A DNA stretch of 64,000 bases from Desulfoluna butyratoxydans (GCF_900699765.1 NZ_CAADHO010000010.1:1-64000); one strand, 5' to 3'; shown: positions 52,019 through 62,517, numbered from the stretch's first letter. Numbers and translations: made by a program. Notes: generated by a model not told the origin, from the letters alone.

Positions 52019-52579
52019 ATGAAACAGCGAATCAGTGCACTCGTGGTTATGGTATGTCTTGCTCTTTTTGCCTTGCCCCAGGCCGCTGTCGCCGGAGACG
52101 ACGGCTTTTTCATCGGCGCAAGTCTCGCCTACGCCGAGGTGGGGGCGGATTTTGATTTTGATGATGCCACAAAGGGCGAGTTTGAAGAGAGCGATCTGGG
52201 GTACAAGATTTTTGGTGGGCTGAAGTGGGGCCTCCTGGGTGTTGAAGGGGGGTATGTCAACTTCGGCAACCCCGATGGCGATACCCAGGGCAGGAATGGC
52301 GATGTCGAGCTGGATGGCTTTGACCTGTTCGGGATGCTGATTTTTGGGCTGGGGCCCGTTGACGTCTTCGCCAAGCTGGGTGGTTTTGTCTGGGATGCCG
52401 ATTTTTCCGGCGGCGATCTCCTCCACGGCGGTGACGATGGGTTTGATGCGGCCGGTGGGATTGGAGCGGCCATTAACCTTGGCAGCTTCGGTATACGGGC
52501 TGAGGTGGAGTATTTTGATGTCAGCGGCAGGATGGACGGTGCGACCATGATATCCACCGGTCTTGTGTATACCTTTTAA
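52019..52579 (+). CDS. outer-membrane beta-barrel protein (OmpA/OmpX-like fold)
   Basis: 186 aa from ATG 52019 with AAAGGAG 8 bases upstream. The signal peptide KQRISALVVMVCLALFALPQAAVA ends at AGDDGFF. Eight or so amphipathic strands follow (FFIGASLAYAEVGADF, GLLGVEGGYVNFG, LFGMLIFGLGPVDVFAKLGGFVW), and the chain closes with MISTGLVYTF, a classic beta-barrel C-terminal aromatic. It resembles small porin-like surface-antigen barrels. Ligand and role are unknown. A bidirectional terminator lies downstream. Confidence 0.85.
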   Translation: MKQRISALVVMVCLALFALPQAAVAGDDGFFIGASLAYAEVGADFDFDDATKGEFEESDLGYKIFGGLKWGLLGVEGGYVNFGNPDGDTQGRNGDVELDGFDLFGMLIFGLGPVDVFAKLGGFVWDADFSGGDLLHGGDDGFDAAGGIGAAINLGSFGIRAEVEYFDVSGRMDGATMISTGLVYTF

Positions 52580-52664
52580 GAAAACCCATTGAGGGACGGT
52601 GAATGGCAGCAGGGTTGTCATGTCACCACGCGATTTTTTAAACAGGGGTTATGGATAAAAAACG

Positions 52665-52697
52665 GGCCGCAGCATCCGTGGATGCTGCGGCCTTTTG
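52665..52697. terminator. bidirectional intrinsic terminator
   Basis: A 12-bp stem GGCCGCAGCATC / GATGCTGCGGCC with loop CGTG is flanked by A-rich sequence on the left and T-rich on the right. It serves the barrel gene on the + strand and the lut operon on the - strand. Confidence 0.9.
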
Positions 52698-52724
52698 TTT
52701 TTGGAATACCGGGTTCTTAGAGGG

Positions 52725-53384
52725 CTAATCAATGACAAAGACAATGAGGTCCGTGGGCCCGTGCACACCGAACTGGAGGATGAGCTCGATGTCCGCCGTC
52801 TTGGAAGGTCCGGAGATAAGCAGGCTGTTGGTGGGGGCCTTTTTGGACCAGTTCAGTTTTTTGATGGCCTCGGGAAACGAGGTGAAAATCTCTTTGGCCT
52901 TGACCAGGGCGATATGAACCGGAGGAACCAGGGAGAGAAGGCGTGGTTCCTGGGGCGTGGGCCAGAGGATCAGGGCGGCGGCCTCGGCGATGCCCCCCAT
53001 GGTCGTGGTGATTCCGGCGTTGATATCGAACAGCTCGTCGCGAAATTCTTCCACGTCCTGGGTCCAGGGGATGAGATCCGTGGGGTGGGCTTTCTCTTCC
53101 CAGCTTTTTTCAAGGATATCCCCGCACCATGTTCCCTGACCGTAGGCCAGGGTGGCAATCTCCCGGGTGCGCAGTATTTTCCGCAGGGCAGGAGCCCACT
53201 CGTCCCCTTTGACGCGGTAGACTTCCGATCGCACAGCTTCCATGAGCTCCACAAAGCGGTTGATACGCTTGGCCGGGCTGAGGGCAGGGGGGCTCCAGGT
53301 CGGCGCCTCGGGGGTGTAAGCTGCCGCTTCGGCATTTTTGTAGAGGCGTGAGAGGATCCGGGATCTGGCAGACGATCTACTCAT
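52725..53384 (-). CDS. lutC: lactate utilization protein LutC (LUD domain)
   Basis: 219 aa. The LUD-domain core has TLAYGQGTWCGDIL, DINAGITTTMGGIAEAAALIL, LLSLVPPVHIALVKAKEI and the terminal GPSKTADIELILQFGVHGP. The last block is characteristic of LutC. It is the last gene of lutABC, overlapping lutB by 8 bases. The LutABC complex oxidises L-lactate to pyruvate through iron-sulfur centres. No lactate permease is encoded nearby. Confidence 0.93.
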   Translation of the reverse strand: MSRSSARSRILSRLYKNAEAAAYTPEAPTWSPPALSPAKRINRFVELMEAVRSEVYRVKGDEWAPALRKILRTREIATLAYGQGTWCGDILEKSWEEKAHPTDLIPWTQDVEEFRDELFDINAGITTTMGGIAEAAALILWPTPQEPRLLSLVPPVHIALVKAKEIFTSFPEAIKKLNWSKKAPTNSLLISGPSKTADIELILQFGVHGPTDLIVFVID

Positions 53385-54807
53385 GGCGTATTCCCTCCTG
53401 TCGAATCAGCTCTTTGAGGCTCTCTTTGGCAAAGACGGGCTTTGTCCGGACACGGGACCAGGTTTTCAGGGGGCCCACCTTCGGGAGGATGCGCCCGGTG
53501 ATCGCCAGGGTTTTCAGCATGGCCCAGTGAAGCAGGGGAACGGTGTGGGCATACCGCCACCCCTTCCAGACTGCCCACTCCAGGTAGTTGCGTTTTGTTC
53601 CATGCCCTGGGACCACTCCGGTGCCTTTTTTCAGGTAGCTCTCGTTTCGCATGCGCCGCAAAAGCTCGGGGATGGGGATTTTGACAGGGCAGACGTCGCT
53701 GCAGGCGTTGCAGAGGGAAGAGGCAAAGGCCAGATCCCCCTTGGCCTTGAGCCCTGCCAGTTGCGGCATGAGGATGGACCCGATGGGGCCGGGGTAGGTG
53801 GCGTCGTAGGCATGGCCCCCGATGCGTGTGTACACCGGGCAGTGGTTGAGGCAGGTGCCGCAGCGGATGCACTGCAGGGTCCGGCGGAGCTGTGGATCCC
53901 CAAGCATCCGGGAGCGGCCGTTGTCCAGGATCACCAGGTGCACTTCTGTGGGGCCGTCTTTTTCCCCTTTCCGGCGCGGGCCCTTGATCATGTTGAAGTA
54001 AGTGGTGATGCGCTGGCCGGTGGCCGAACCACAGAGGAGGCGGTACAGGGGCGGGACATCTTCCAGTTTCTCCACCACCTTTTCAAGACCCATGAGGGCC
54101 ACATGCACAGGGGGCACCGTGGTGCACATGCGCCCGTTGCCTTCGTTTTCCACCAGGCAGAGGGTGCCTGTTTCGGCCACGGCAAAGTTCACCCCGGAAA
54201 GGCCCATGTCCGCCGTGCGGTAGTGTTCCCGAAGCACCCTTCTGGCCGTGGCCAAAAGGATGTCCGTGTCTTCGGTGTAGGTGGTGCCGGGGATGTTGTC
54301 GGCAAAGATTTTTCCGATCTGTTTCCTGTTTTTGTGGATGGCCGGCACAATGATGTGGGAGGGGGGCTCGTTGTTCAGCTGGATGATGAACTCCCCCAGA
54401 TCGGTCTCAAGGGCCTCTTTGCCGTGGGCTTTCATAAAAGCGTTGAAGTGCATCTCTTCGGAGACCATGGATTTGCCCTTCACCACCTTTCGGGCACCGT
54501 GTTTTTCCATGATGGACAAGACGATGCGGTTGGCTTCGTCCGTGGTCTCCGCCCAGTGCACGGTCATGCCGTTTTCCGTGCAGCGAGCCTCCAGTTGTTC
54601 CAGGAGCTCGGGCAGCCGGGTAAGGGTCCCCGCCTTGAGGAGGCTTCCCGTATCCCGGAGGGCTTCGGTGGCCTCCGGGTCGTCAAAAACGGCCATGCGC
54701 TTTTGCCTCAGGCTCTGGGTGGCAAACCGCAGGTTGTCCCGCAACTGGGTATCGGCAAGGGCTCCGGCCGCTTTCTGGGCAAAGGTGGATTTTCTGGTTT
54801 TATCCAT
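53377..54807 (-). CDS. lutB: lactate utilization iron-sulfur protein LutB
   Basis: 476 aa from ATG 54807 with CTGGAG upstream; it overlaps lutA by 8 bases. The N-terminal LUD region has KVVKGKSMVSEEMHFN and GLSGVNFAVAETGTLCLVENEGNGR. The C-terminal half carries two 4Fe-4S motifs, CIRCGTCLNHCPVY and CNACSDVCPVKIP. The layout is standard LutB (YkgF-like). It relays electrons within the lactate dehydrogenase complex. Confidence 0.95.
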   Translation of the reverse strand: MDKTRKSTFAQKAAGALADTQLRDNLRFATQSLRQKRMAVFDDPEATEALRDTGSLLKAGTLTRLPELLEQLEARCTENGMTVHWAETTDEANRIVLSIMEKHGARKVVKGKSMVSEEMHFNAFMKAHGKEALETDLGEFIIQLNNEPPSHIIVPAIHKNRKQIGKIFADNIPGTTYTEDTDILLATARRVLREHYRTADMGLSGVNFAVAETGTLCLVENEGNGRMCTTVPPVHVALMGLEKVVEKLEDVPPLYRLLCGSATGQRITTYFNMIKGPRRKGEKDGPTEVHLVILDNGRSRMLGDPQLRRTLQCIRCGTCLNHCPVYTRIGGHAYDATYPGPIGSILMPQLAGLKAKGDLAFASSLCNACSDVCPVKIPIPELLRRMRNESYLKKGTGVVPGHGTKRNYLEWAVWKGWRYAHTVPLLHWAMLKTLAITGRILPKVGPLKTWSRVRTKPVFAKESLKELIRQEGIRHE

Positions 54808-55552
54808 GGATTCGCTCCAGTATGAATTCTGCAATGTGATACCCGGAGACCGGTTTTTTCACAGTCCCCATGTGGCCGCTGATGTTCATCATGCAGCCGC
54901 AGTCTCCGGTAAGGTAGGCGGTGGCGCCTGTGTCCTGGATGTCGCGGACCTTGTCTTTGACCATGGCAGCCGAGATTTCCGGTCGTTTTACGGAAAACGT
55001 TCCGCCGAATCCGCAGCACTCGTGTTCATTGGTCAGCTCCACCAGGGTGACGTTGGTCAGTTGCCGGATGAGGGCTTTGCTGTCTTCGGTGCAGGCCATT
55101 TCACTCCTGGCGTGGCAGGAGCCGTGCCAGGTGAGGGTGACGGGAGGGCCCTTGTCCGTGTAGACGACCTTGAGGCTGTGGCGTAAAAAGGAGGTGAGTT
55201 CGAAAATACGTTCGGAAAAACGTTTGACCTCGAAGTACTCGGGTTCGTTCTCAAAAAGAAGGGGATAGTGGATGTGCATCATGCCTGCGCAGGATCCCGA
55301 GGGGACCACAATGGGGGCGTTGCTTCCGGAGAAGGCCTTTACCTGTGCCAGGGCCACGGCCCGTGCCTCATCCGGAAAACCGGAGTTGTAGGCAGGCTGT
55401 CCGCAGCAGGATTGTTTTTTGGGGTAGATGACTTCCACCCCTTCGCGTTGAAGAAGGCGGATGCCCGCCAGGCCGGCCTTTGGGTAGATCATGTCCGACA
55501 GGCAGGTTCCAAAGTAAAACACCGTGGAGGGGTTTTGTGGAAATTCGGTCAT
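54800..55552 (-). CDS. lutA: lactate utilization protein LutA (CCG-domain)
   Basis: 250 aa. Two cysteine-rich CCG domains: KKQSCCGQPAYNSGF near 50 with GSCAGMMHIHYP, and NEHECCGFGGTFS with GDCGCMMNISGHM at the end. Such domains bind unusual iron-sulfur clusters, as in heterodisulfide reductase HdrB. As the first gene of lutABC it is preceded by a 250-base gap to the cold-shock gene. Confidence 0.95.
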   Translation of the reverse strand: MTEFPQNPSTVFYFGTCLSDMIYPKAGLAGIRLLQREGVEVIYPKKQSCCGQPAYNSGFPDEARAVALAQVKAFSGSNAPIVVPSGSCAGMMHIHYPLLFENEPEYFEVKRFSERIFELTSFLRHSLKVVYTDKGPPVTLTWHGSCHARSEMACTEDSKALIRQLTNVTLVELTNEHECCGFGGTFSVKRPEISAAMVKDKVRDIQDTGATAYLTGDCGCMMNISGHMGTVKKPVSGYHIAEFILERIHG

Positions 55553-55751
55553 GGTATCGTCCTGTATCCGGGATGGATGGGGAAAGTTGGAAGGATCCTG
55601 TGAGGGTGAGATGACAGGGGGTGTCGGTCAGGATCAAAGAAAAATCAATGGCTTATTATGCCGAATTGAGGGGTGGGTGTCAATGCGGTGCCGTTGGGTG
55701 GCGTGTAACCAGGGGAATTGAGCAGGGGGGAGACGGAGAAGAGAAATTTGA

Positions 55752-55797
55752 GCAAAAAAAAAGGGCGCCTCGGCTCGAAAGCCGGGCGCCCCTGGAT
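55752..55797 (-). terminator. intrinsic terminator of cold-shock gene
   Basis: On the - strand GGGCGCCCGGCT / AGCCGAGGCGCCC with loop TTCG (one bulge) is followed by a long T run. It lies 10 bases after the cold-shock protein stop. Confidence 0.92.
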
Positions 55798-55806
55798 AAG
55801 CTAAAT

Positions 55807-56007
55807 CTATACGACAGTTACGTTAACTGCGGCGGGACCTTTCTGGCCCTGCTCGATGTCAAATGTAACTCGCGCACCTTCTTCAAGGGATTTGAAGCCG
55901 GTGCCGTTGATACCTGAGTGATGTACGAAAACATCGGGTCCGTCTTCCTGCTCAATGAAACCAAAACCTTTTGAGTCATTAAACCATTTTACGATTCCAT
56001 TAGCCAT
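55807..56007 (-). CDS. cold-shock protein, CspA family
   Basis: 66 aa, one OB-fold domain. RNP1 is KGFGFIEQ and RNP2 is VFVHHSGI, both intact for single-stranded RNA binding. AAGGAAAAG precedes the ATG. A long untranslated leader is likely, as in other csp genes, because the next gene on the other strand starts far away. It acts as an RNA chaperone. Monocistronic with its own terminator. Confidence 0.96.
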   Translation of the reverse strand: MANGIVKWFNDSKGFGFIEQEDGPDVFVHHSGINGTGFKSLEEGARVTFDIEQGQKGPAAVNVTVV

Positions 56008-56527
56008 AGTGACTTTTCCTTACTTAACTTTGATGATTTAAAGTTGGTTCGATGTTCAGGTATCGCCAAGCATTACATGGATCTTCCTAAATAACGAAAC
56101 CCTTCGTCCCTTTTGAGACACTGGCGGACATTTTTATCGATCTCAAAGAAAAGGTCAATGATTTTTTTACGATTATTCAAAATATTGGGTCCATTAGGGG
56201 TGGGTGGCGTTGTCTGTTGTGGCCCTGGCCTGCTTTGCCGATCTGGTTCTTTTCAGGGTAACCCGTCTGATATTAAACCAAATACGCGTTGGGGTAAAAA
56301 ACGCCCGGCAGACAGGGGCCTCACAGGCCGGGGCGGCGCACGGCGGAGCCCGAAAAGGGGGATTCTTCTTGATTCCATTGGCACAAAGGGATATGGAGGG
56401 ACGGATGATCCGGCCGCTCCGGGAGAGGGCTCCAGGGGCAGGGTCGGTGGATCTCCCTTCGGGATGCTGCCTCAACGCCGTTGTGTTTCATCGACACAGC
56501 CATGCCCCCTTATACCACGGAGTGCCA

Positions 56528-56944
56528 ATGAACCTGACCACGCCAGCTTTGCTGTTTCCCGCTATTTCCCTTCTGTTTCTCGCCTATACCAACAGGTTCC
56601 TTGTCCTTGCGCAGCTGATCCGCCAGCTCCACGACCGGGAAGGGGATCAGGTGAGGGAGATGGTGTACCGGCAGATCAACAACCTCAAGAAACGCATTGC
56701 CTTGATTCGCTGGATGCAGGGGCTTGGCGTGTTTGCCTTTATTCTCTGCGCCGTGGCCATGTTTTGCCTGTTTGTTAAGATGGATCTGGTGGCGGAGGTG
56801 AGCTTCGGCCTCAGTTTGCTGCTTCTTGTTTTTTCACTTGTGGTGTCTCTTTATGAGATAGCCATCAGCACACGGGCCATACAGATCGAACTCGAAGACC
56901 TGGCCATGCACCACCCCAAAGACGAGGCGGCTGATAAAAGGTAA
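56528..56944 (+). CDS. DUF2721-type membrane protein
   Basis: 138 aa from ATG 56528, preceded by CGGAG; a frame open to 56204 encodes an implausible arginine- and glycine-rich extension. Three membrane segments: LTTPALLFPAISLLFLAYTNRF, a pair near residues 60-105 (GLGVFAFILCAVAMFCLFV, VSFGLSLLLLVFSLVVSLYEI), and a cytoplasmic tail. The FLVLAQLIRQLHD block matches DUF2721 proteins. Function unknown. Confidence 0.78.
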   Translation: MNLTTPALLFPAISLLFLAYTNRFLVLAQLIRQLHDREGDQVREMVYRQINNLKKRIALIRWMQGLGVFAFILCAVAMFCLFVKMDLVAEVSFGLSLLLLVFSLVVSLYEIAISTRAIQIELEDLAMHHPKDEAADKR

Positions 56945-57036
56945 GGGCAGCGGGTGACGGATTTTGGCGGTTTACATCCGCCTAACCGTTATGTATTCTT
57001 TGGTATACACCAACATTTTATCCATAGGGAGGGGTT

Positions 57037-57228
57037 ATGTTTTGTAGCGCATCAAAACTGGATGACAAAAAACTTGACGCCATCAAGGCGCTGGAAAGGG
57101 ATCTCGGCAAAACCCTGGTGGCATACTCCTGCTCCAATCCCGAGCCAACCACCCTCAGCGATGCCGAACTCATGAAGATCAAAGCCCTTGAGGAGAAATT
57201 GGCTGTCACGCTGGTTGCCTTTGAATAA
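57037..57228 (+). CDS. small protein with internal duplication
   Basis: 63 aa, preceded by AGGGAGGGG. Two similar halves: LDAIKALERDLGKTLVAYS and LMKIKALEEKLAVTLVAFE, each a short helix plus a hydrophobic strand. The first part begins MFCSASKLD. No signal peptide or membrane helix. The terminator that follows supports a real gene. No family recognised. Confidence 0.7.
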   Translation: MFCSASKLDDKKLDAIKALERDLGKTLVAYSCSNPEPTTLSDAELMKIKALEEKLAVTLVAFE

Positions 57229-57261
57229 CCCGTCGGCCTTGTCCGCCGGTTTCAGATGAAA

Positions 57262-57296
57262 AGCACCTTCCGCATCGGAAGGTGTTTTTGTTTTTG
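57262..57296 (+). terminator. intrinsic terminator after 63-aa gene
   Basis: CACCTTCC / GGAAGGTG stem with loop GCATC, then TTTTTGTTTTTG. It lies about 33 bases after the small-protein stop. Confidence 0.9.
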
Positions 57297-57347
57297 TCCT
57301 TTTGCATGTTGCATGCTGTAACCTTCATTATTTTAGTTGTGATGTTT

Positions 57348-58787
57348 ATGACACTCCCCGCACGTACCTCAAACTCCCATGGAGCCCCAAGAAGCCGGAA
57401 GGCGGAAGCCTTCTCCATTGCAAGGCTCGCCCTCCCCATTATCCTCTCCCAGCTTTCCGTAGCGGCAGCGGGTTTTATTGATACCATGATGGCAGGGCAT
57501 TACAGCAGCAATGCCCTTGCAGGGGCTGCGGTGGGCGGCAGCCTGTGCTTTCCCTTTATCATCGCCATGAACGGGTTGATGATGGCTGTAACCCCCATCA
57601 CGGCTCAGCTGACCGGCGCGGGCCGGAAAGGGGAGTCCGGCCGGGTGGTTCGCCAGGCGCTGTGGCTGGCTCTGTTTTTCTCCCTGCTGCTGTTTGTGGG
57701 CATTCGGCACATGGACCCTGTGCTGGCCTTGATGAAAACCACGGATGAGGTGGTTCCCATTATCAAAGGGTATCTTGAAGGGATCTCTTTCGGGTTTCCG
57801 GCCATTGCCGGGTACTTTGTGCTGAAGTCCTACGCCGAAGGCATAGGCAGGACCAAGCCCCAGATGATCATCTCGTTGCTGACGGTGCCCTTTAACTATG
57901 TGGCCAACGATATTCTGATATACGGGAAATTCGGGCTGCCTGCCCTGGGCGGAGCGGGGTGCGGATGGGCCAGCGGGCTCACCTTCTGGCTTTTTTTCCT
58001 GCTGATGCTCCTTTACACCTTGTCCAGCGAGACCTGCAGGGAGGGTAAACCCTTTGCCGAGTTCAGCCTGCCATCTCCGGCCGGTATGGGCGAGCTTCTG
58101 GCGTTGGGACTTCCCATTGCCGGGACCATCTTTATGGAGTGCAGCATTTTTGCCTGCATTACCCTGTTTCTGGGGGCGCTGGGGCCCGTGGTGGTGGGCG
58201 GCCATCAGGTCGCCCTGAACTTTTCCGGGCTGGTGTTTTCCATTCCATTGAGCATCGGCATGGCCCTGACCATCCGGGCCGGGCACGCGGTGGGGGCCCG
58301 GGACCCCGAGGGGGCCAGGTACTCCTGTTTCACCGGGTGCATGATGGCCATGGTGGTGTCCCTTTTTACCTTGAGCTTTACCCTTGGGTTTGCCCGGGAG
58401 ATCGTGGCGGTGTATACCCGGGACCCCGATGTCACGGCCGTGGCCGTGGACCTTCTTTTTCTGGCTGCCCTCTATCAGGTCTCCGACTCCGTGATGACCA
58501 CGTCCCAGGGGGCGCTTCGGGGGTACAAAGACGCCAAGGTGACCTTTATCCTGACCTTTACGGCATACTGGGTCATTACCCTGCCCCTGGGCTACACCCT
58601 GTCCATGACCGATGCCCTGGTTCCGGCCATGGGGGCACGCGGGTTCTGGCTCAGCCTGATTGCGGGGCTGACGGTCTCCGGGTTGTTTCTCGGGGTGAGG
58701 CTGGTGATGGTGAGTGGACGCGCCGTGGCGGCGGGCAGGGCGTGCAGGGCGGCTGACGACGCCGGGGAGGGGCGGTTGGCGGCCTGA
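57348..58787 (+). CDS. MATE family efflux transporter
   Basis: 479 aa if started at ATG 57348; ATG 57342 and 57282 are also in frame, the last lying inside the terminator. Twelve membrane segments. The N-half has ARLALPIILSQLSVAAAGFIDTMMAGHYSS, and the C-half repeat has LLALGLPIAGTIFMECSIFACITLFLG and VVVGGHQVALNFSGLVF, with GQ/GG-x-x-A-type motifs of the NorM-like branch. Such proteins export cationic compounds using Na+ or H+. Substrate unknown. The C-terminus is extended and Ala/Arg-rich. Confidence 0.92.
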   Translation: MTLPARTSNSHGAPRSRKAEAFSIARLALPIILSQLSVAAAGFIDTMMAGHYSSNALAGAAVGGSLCFPFIIAMNGLMMAVTPITAQLTGAGRKGESGRVVRQALWLALFFSLLLFVGIRHMDPVLALMKTTDEVVPIIKGYLEGISFGFPAIAGYFVLKSYAEGIGRTKPQMIISLLTVPFNYVANDILIYGKFGLPALGGAGCGWASGLTFWLFFLLMLLYTLSSETCREGKPFAEFSLPSPAGMGELLALGLPIAGTIFMECSIFACITLFLGALGPVVVGGHQVALNFSGLVFSIPLSIGMALTIRAGHAVGARDPEGARYSCFTGCMMAMVVSLFTLSFTLGFAREIVAVYTRDPDVTAVAVDLLFLAALYQVSDSVMTTSQGALRGYKDAKVTFILTFTAYWVITLPLGYTLSMTDALVPAMGARGFWLSLIAGLTVSGLFLGVRLVMVSGRAVAAGRACRAADDAGEGRLAA

Positions 58788-58802
58788 GGGAACGTTCTTC
58801 TT

Positions 58803-61800
58803 TCACGACTCCGTCGGCAGCCATTTGCTGAGGATTTCGGCCAGGTCTCTTGGAGAGAACGGCTTTGAGATGAAGTCGTTCATACCTGCATTGAGGCACT
58901 TCTCACGATCCCCGGCCATGGTGTTGGCAGTCAGGGCGATGATGGGGATGGCGCGGTTCAGGGCCGTGGAGCCCGATTCGCGAATCTTTCTGGTGGCATC
59001 AAAGCCATCCATCTCCGGCATCTGGCAGTCCATGAGCACCAGGTCGTAGGGGATGGATGAAAGGGCCTGGATTGCCTCCTTACCGTTGGCCACGGCATCG
59101 GCCCGAAGGCCTAGTTTTTTCAGGATTCCCATGCCCACTCTCTGGTTGATGGCGTTGTCCTCCGCCAGGAGAATGCGACCGTTTTCGGTTTTCATCTCCG
59201 GGATGATCTGACGGGTCATCACAGGCCTCCATGTGTTGTCCTTGTTGCCCGCCAGGACCGTGACCAGGCTGTCGAACAGGTCGGACTGGCGAACAGGTTT
59301 TGTCAGGTAGGCGGAGAAGCCGATCTCTTCGAGTCGCCGTCTGTCGCCCCGTTCTCCCAGGGAGGTCATCATCATCAGGCGTGTTTCGGAAAACCGGGGG
59401 TTCGATCGAATCGCCTTTCCGAGCATCTCGCCGTCCATTTCAGGCATCTGCATGTCAAGGATGGCCAGCTGGTAGGGGGCCCCCTTGTCAACGGCCTCCT
59501 GCAGCCGTTCCAATGCAGTCGGCCCGTCCTCCACCTCCTCCGGGTTCATCCCCCATGTGGTTAATTGAATATGAATAATGTCCCGGTTGGTCCTGTTGTC
59601 GTCCACCACAAGGATTTTTGTGCCCTGGATGTCGGTGGTGGGTAGCTGTTGGGGCTTCTGGTCCGTCTGTTTGATGAACCGCGTGGTAAACCAGAACTCC
59701 GTTCCCTTGCCCGGCTTTGATCGGACCCCGATTTCCCCGCCCATGGCCTCTGTGAGCTGTTTGGAGATGGCAAGGCCCAGGCCGGTGCCTCCGTATTTGC
59801 GCGTGGTGGATGCGTCCACCTGGGTGAACTGCTCAAAGAGGGAGTCCAGCTTCTCTTCAGGGATGCCGATGCCGGTATCGCGCACCGTAAAGCGAATCAT
59901 GGCGGTGTTGTCGGTCTGGGAGTCGAGGTCCGCATGCACCTCGACTTCTCCTTCATGGGTAAACTTGATGGCGTTGCCCGTCAGGTTGATGAGCACCTGG
60001 CGCACGCGCCCGGGATCCCCCCTGAGATAGGAAGGCGTTTCAGGTGAGCTTGCGCAGATGAATTCCAGGCCTTTTTCATGGGCCTTAAGGGCCATGAGCT
60101 CTCCGAAATCTCCCAGCAGGGAGTTAAGATCAAAGTCCAGTTGCTCCATTTCCAGCTTGCCGGCCTCTATTTTGGAAAAGTCGAGGATGTCGTTGATCAG
60201 GCAGAGGAGGGACTCGCCGCTGGTTCGGACGGTTTCGGCATAACGGCGCTGTTCCTCGGTGAGCCGGGTGTCCAGCAGGAGACCGGTCATGCCGATGACG
60301 CCGTTCATGGGGGTTCGGATTTCATGGCTCATGTTGGCCAGGAATTCCGATTTGTATTTGGAGGTGACCTCCAGGTCTTTTGCTTTCTGTTCGAGCTCCT
60401 TGCGAACGGCTTCAAGTTCTTTGTTCTTCGTGTTGATGTTCTTCTTTTGTTCCTTGAGTTTTTCTGACTGAGCCCTGAGGGCGTCGTTGCTCCGGCGCAG
60501 CTTGTCCTGCCCGGCGGCGAGTTCATTTGCCTGCTCCTGGGTCTGCTCCAGAAGGTTCTGAACGGTGATGTGGGACAGAAGGGTGTGAACGGCCACGGCG
60601 ATGTGTTCTGATGCCAGGTCGAGAAATTCGAGGACGCTGTCGGAAAAATGCCCCAGGGTTCCCAGGACCGTCACCCCGATGACTTTTTCGTCGTGCACAA
60701 AGGGGGTGATGGCCATGGCGTGGGGCGATATGTCGCCCAGGCCGGTGTGGATTCTCATGCCGTCGTCCGGTATCCGGTCCAGCAGGATTCGCCTTTTTTC
60801 AAGGGCGGCCTGTCCCACCAGTCCCTGGCCGGACTGGAATTCACGGATGGTGCCCGTGGCCGGTGCGTAGGCATAGCTTCCGGTGAGGGTCAGGTCGTTG
60901 TTATCGTCGGCAATGTAGATGGCTCCGATGTCCATGTTCAGGTAGGTGGCCAGAAAGGTGATGATGTCCCGGCAAAGGTCGGGAAGCCCCTGGATGCCTC
61001 GTATTTCCGTGTTTAGGGATACCTGGCCTTTTTGAAACCATTCCGTCAGGCGGTTTGTCTCTCTGTTTTTTCTCAGGGAGTCCATCATGGTGTTGAAGGC
61101 GTCGGCCAGCTCCCCGATTTCGTTTTTGGACGAAATGTGAATGGTCTGTGAGTAGTCCCCGCCCTCCACCTGCTTGGCAGCCGAGGAGAGATGGGCTACG
61201 GGGCCCGCAATACGCCGGACGGTGATCACCGCAAAAAGGATCACGAAAACGGCGGTTGTTCCGATGAGGAAAAGGGTCAGCCGTCGCAGTTCGTAAATGC
61301 CGGAGAACGCCTCTGTCTCCTCAATTTCTGCGATAACCCCAAAATCGATTCCCTGGATCAGGAAACTGCGATGGATGCCCAGTACCTGGTTGCCGGTATG
61401 GCTGGTGTAGATCGATGCCCCGTGATCGTGGTGCCCCATAAGCGGTGCGGTCTGGTCGGTGAGGATCTTTTCCTTGATGAGGCTTTTTTCCCTGTCCAGC
61501 ACAGAGTTGGACCGCAAGGTGAGGTCCGAGCCCACCAGAAAGGTCTCGGACCGGTTCCCCAGGCCCGTTTCCCTTTGCATGATGGCATTGATGGGGTCGA
61601 TGAAGAACTGAAAGGTGAGGCAGCCTATTCGCTGGCCGTCGAGGTTCAGGACCGGGGCGGTAAAAAAGCCGCACACCCTGTTTCCCGAGGGCTCGAAGTG
61701 CTCGTAATCGGAAAAGACGATCTCTCGGGTCTGAACGCATTTTCTGAAGGAGGCCGCAAGTTTGGTGGCTTTGTATGGGCCGGTAAGCAGGTTTGTGCCG

Positions 61801-62270
61801 AGGTCCGGCTCCTGGGCCACCGTATAGAGGACGTCTCCATCCTGGCTGATAAGAAAAACGTCGTGGTAGCCGAAGGTGTCTTTGACATGGCGGAGGTTTT
61901 CGCCAAGGGAGGCGCTGATGGCGCCCCAGGTGTCCGATGTGACGAAATCCGTAAGCTCTTTTCCCGAACGGCGAAAAGCCGAGACCATCTCCTCGAGCAG
62001 GGCGATGTTGGCGAGGGTTTCGGCTTCGAAGGAGAGTTCAGCCAGCATGTGCTTGAAATAGGTGCTGATCTCCTGCGTCTTCATTTCAGCGGCGATTTCA
62101 AGGGTTTTCTGGGTCGAAGCCTTGAGGCTTCGGTGGGCTTTGTCGTAACCGATAATGCTCACCAGGGTCAGGGGAACCAGGGCAAAGAGCAGGAATCCGC
62201 TTGTGAGGGTTCGTCCCAGCCCGGAAAAGAGGGTGAAGGACTTGCCGGTTTTTGGGGCAGAGGGTGTCAT
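58803..62270 (-). CDS. hybrid sensor histidine kinase with two receiver domains
   Basis: 1155 aa from ATG 62270. Two membrane helices (about 20-41 and 328-350) enclose a periplasmic sensor region resembling dCache, with [15 protein letters not shown]. Then HAMP (350-405), GAF (430-560), a coiled-coil, and the kinase core: H-box [18 protein letters not shown] near 646, N-box [14 protein letters not shown]-boxes [11 protein letters not shown] and GTGLGLAI. Two receivers follow, with phospho-acceptor Asp in [13 protein letters not shown] (near 938) and [13 protein letters not shown] (near 1080). No HPt domain is fused, so a separate phosphotransfer protein is expected. Ligand and output are unknown. 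Confidence 0.94.
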   Translation of the reverse strand: MTPSAPKTGKSFTLFSGLGRTLTSGFLLFALVPLTLVSIIGYDKAHRSLKASTQKTLEIAAEMKTQEISTYFKHMLAELSFEAETLANIALLEEMVSAFRRSGKELTDFVTSDTWGAISASLGENLRHVKDTFGYHDVFLISQDGDVLYTVAQEPDLGTNLLTGPYKATKLAASFRKCVQTREIVFSDYEHFEPSGNRVCGFFTAPVLNLDGQRIGCLTFQFFIDPINAIMQRETGLGNRSETFLVGSDLTLRSNSVLDREKSLIKEKILTDQTAPLMGHHDHGASIYTSHTGNQVLGIHRSFLIQGIDFGVIAEIEETEAFSGIYELRRLTLFLIGTTAVFVILFAVITVRRIAGPVAHLSSAAKQVEGGDYSQTIHISSKNEIGELADAFNTMMDSLRKNRETNRLTEWFQKGQVSLNTEIRGIQGLPDLCRDIITFLATYLNMDIGAIYIADDNNDLTLTGSYAYAPATGTIREFQSGQGLVGQAALEKRRILLDRIPDDGMRIHTGLGDISPHAMAITPFVHDEKVIGVTVLGTLGHFSDSVLEFLDLASEHIAVAVHTLLSHITVQNLLEQTQEQANELAAGQDKLRRSNDALRAQSEKLKEQKKNINTKNKELEAVRKELEQKAKDLEVTSKYKSEFLANMSHEIRTPMNGVIGMTGLLLDTRLTEEQRRYAETVRTSGESLLCLINDILDFSKIEAGKLEMEQLDFDLNSLLGDFGELMALKAHEKGLEFICASSPETPSYLRGDPGRVRQVLINLTGNAIKFTHEGEVEVHADLDSQTDNTAMIRFTVRDTGIGIPEEKLDSLFEQFTQVDASTTRKYGGTGLGLAISKQLTEAMGGEIGVRSKPGKGTEFWFTTRFIKQTDQKPQQLPTTDIQGTKILVVDDNRTNRDIIHIQLTTWGMNPEEVEDGPTALERLQEAVDKGAPYQLAILDMQMPEMDGEMLGKAIRSNPRFSETRLMMMTSLGERGDRRRLEEIGFSAYLTKPVRQSDLFDSLVTVLAGNKDNTWRPVMTRQIIPEMKTENGRILLAEDNAINQRVGMGILKKLGLRADAVANGKEAIQALSSIPYDLVLMDCQMPEMDGFDATRKIRESGSTALNRAIPIIALTANTMAGDREKCLNAGMNDFISKPFSPRDLAEILSKWLPTES

Positions 62271-62484
62271 GGGTTTTGATTCTGTCCTTGGGGTAACGGA
62301 GCGGCCGACGTATGGAAGCCGGCATGGGCGCATTTGGGCGATGCGTTGGGCGCGAGGGCGCCACATCAGACGGCAAGGATAGGATTACCTAAATATACAT
62401 GACATTATGCGGAACGGCAAACGGCAAATCCGGGGCGGGGACTTTCCGGCTGACGCAGGGTGCGTGTGGTGTGTGCCGAAAACA

Positions 62485-62517
62485 AAAAAGCCCCTGCATG
62501 TTCATGCAGAGGCTTTT
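62485..62517 (-). terminator. intrinsic terminator of distal tRNA-Leu(CAG)
   Basis: Read on the - strand: AAAAGCCTCTGCATG, short loop, CATGCAGGGGCTTTTTT. The stem follows the tRNA end by about 10 bases. Confidence 0.88.

Noticed and set aside
56204-56527. Upstream extension of the DUF2721 gene
   Set aside because: Arg/Gly-rich and unlike the family; the ATG at 56528 has a proper SD and starts exactly at the conserved membrane segment.
61191-62279. 362-residue open frame opposite the sensor kinase
   Set aside because: Shadow of the periplasmic-domain coding region; no family character and no start signal.
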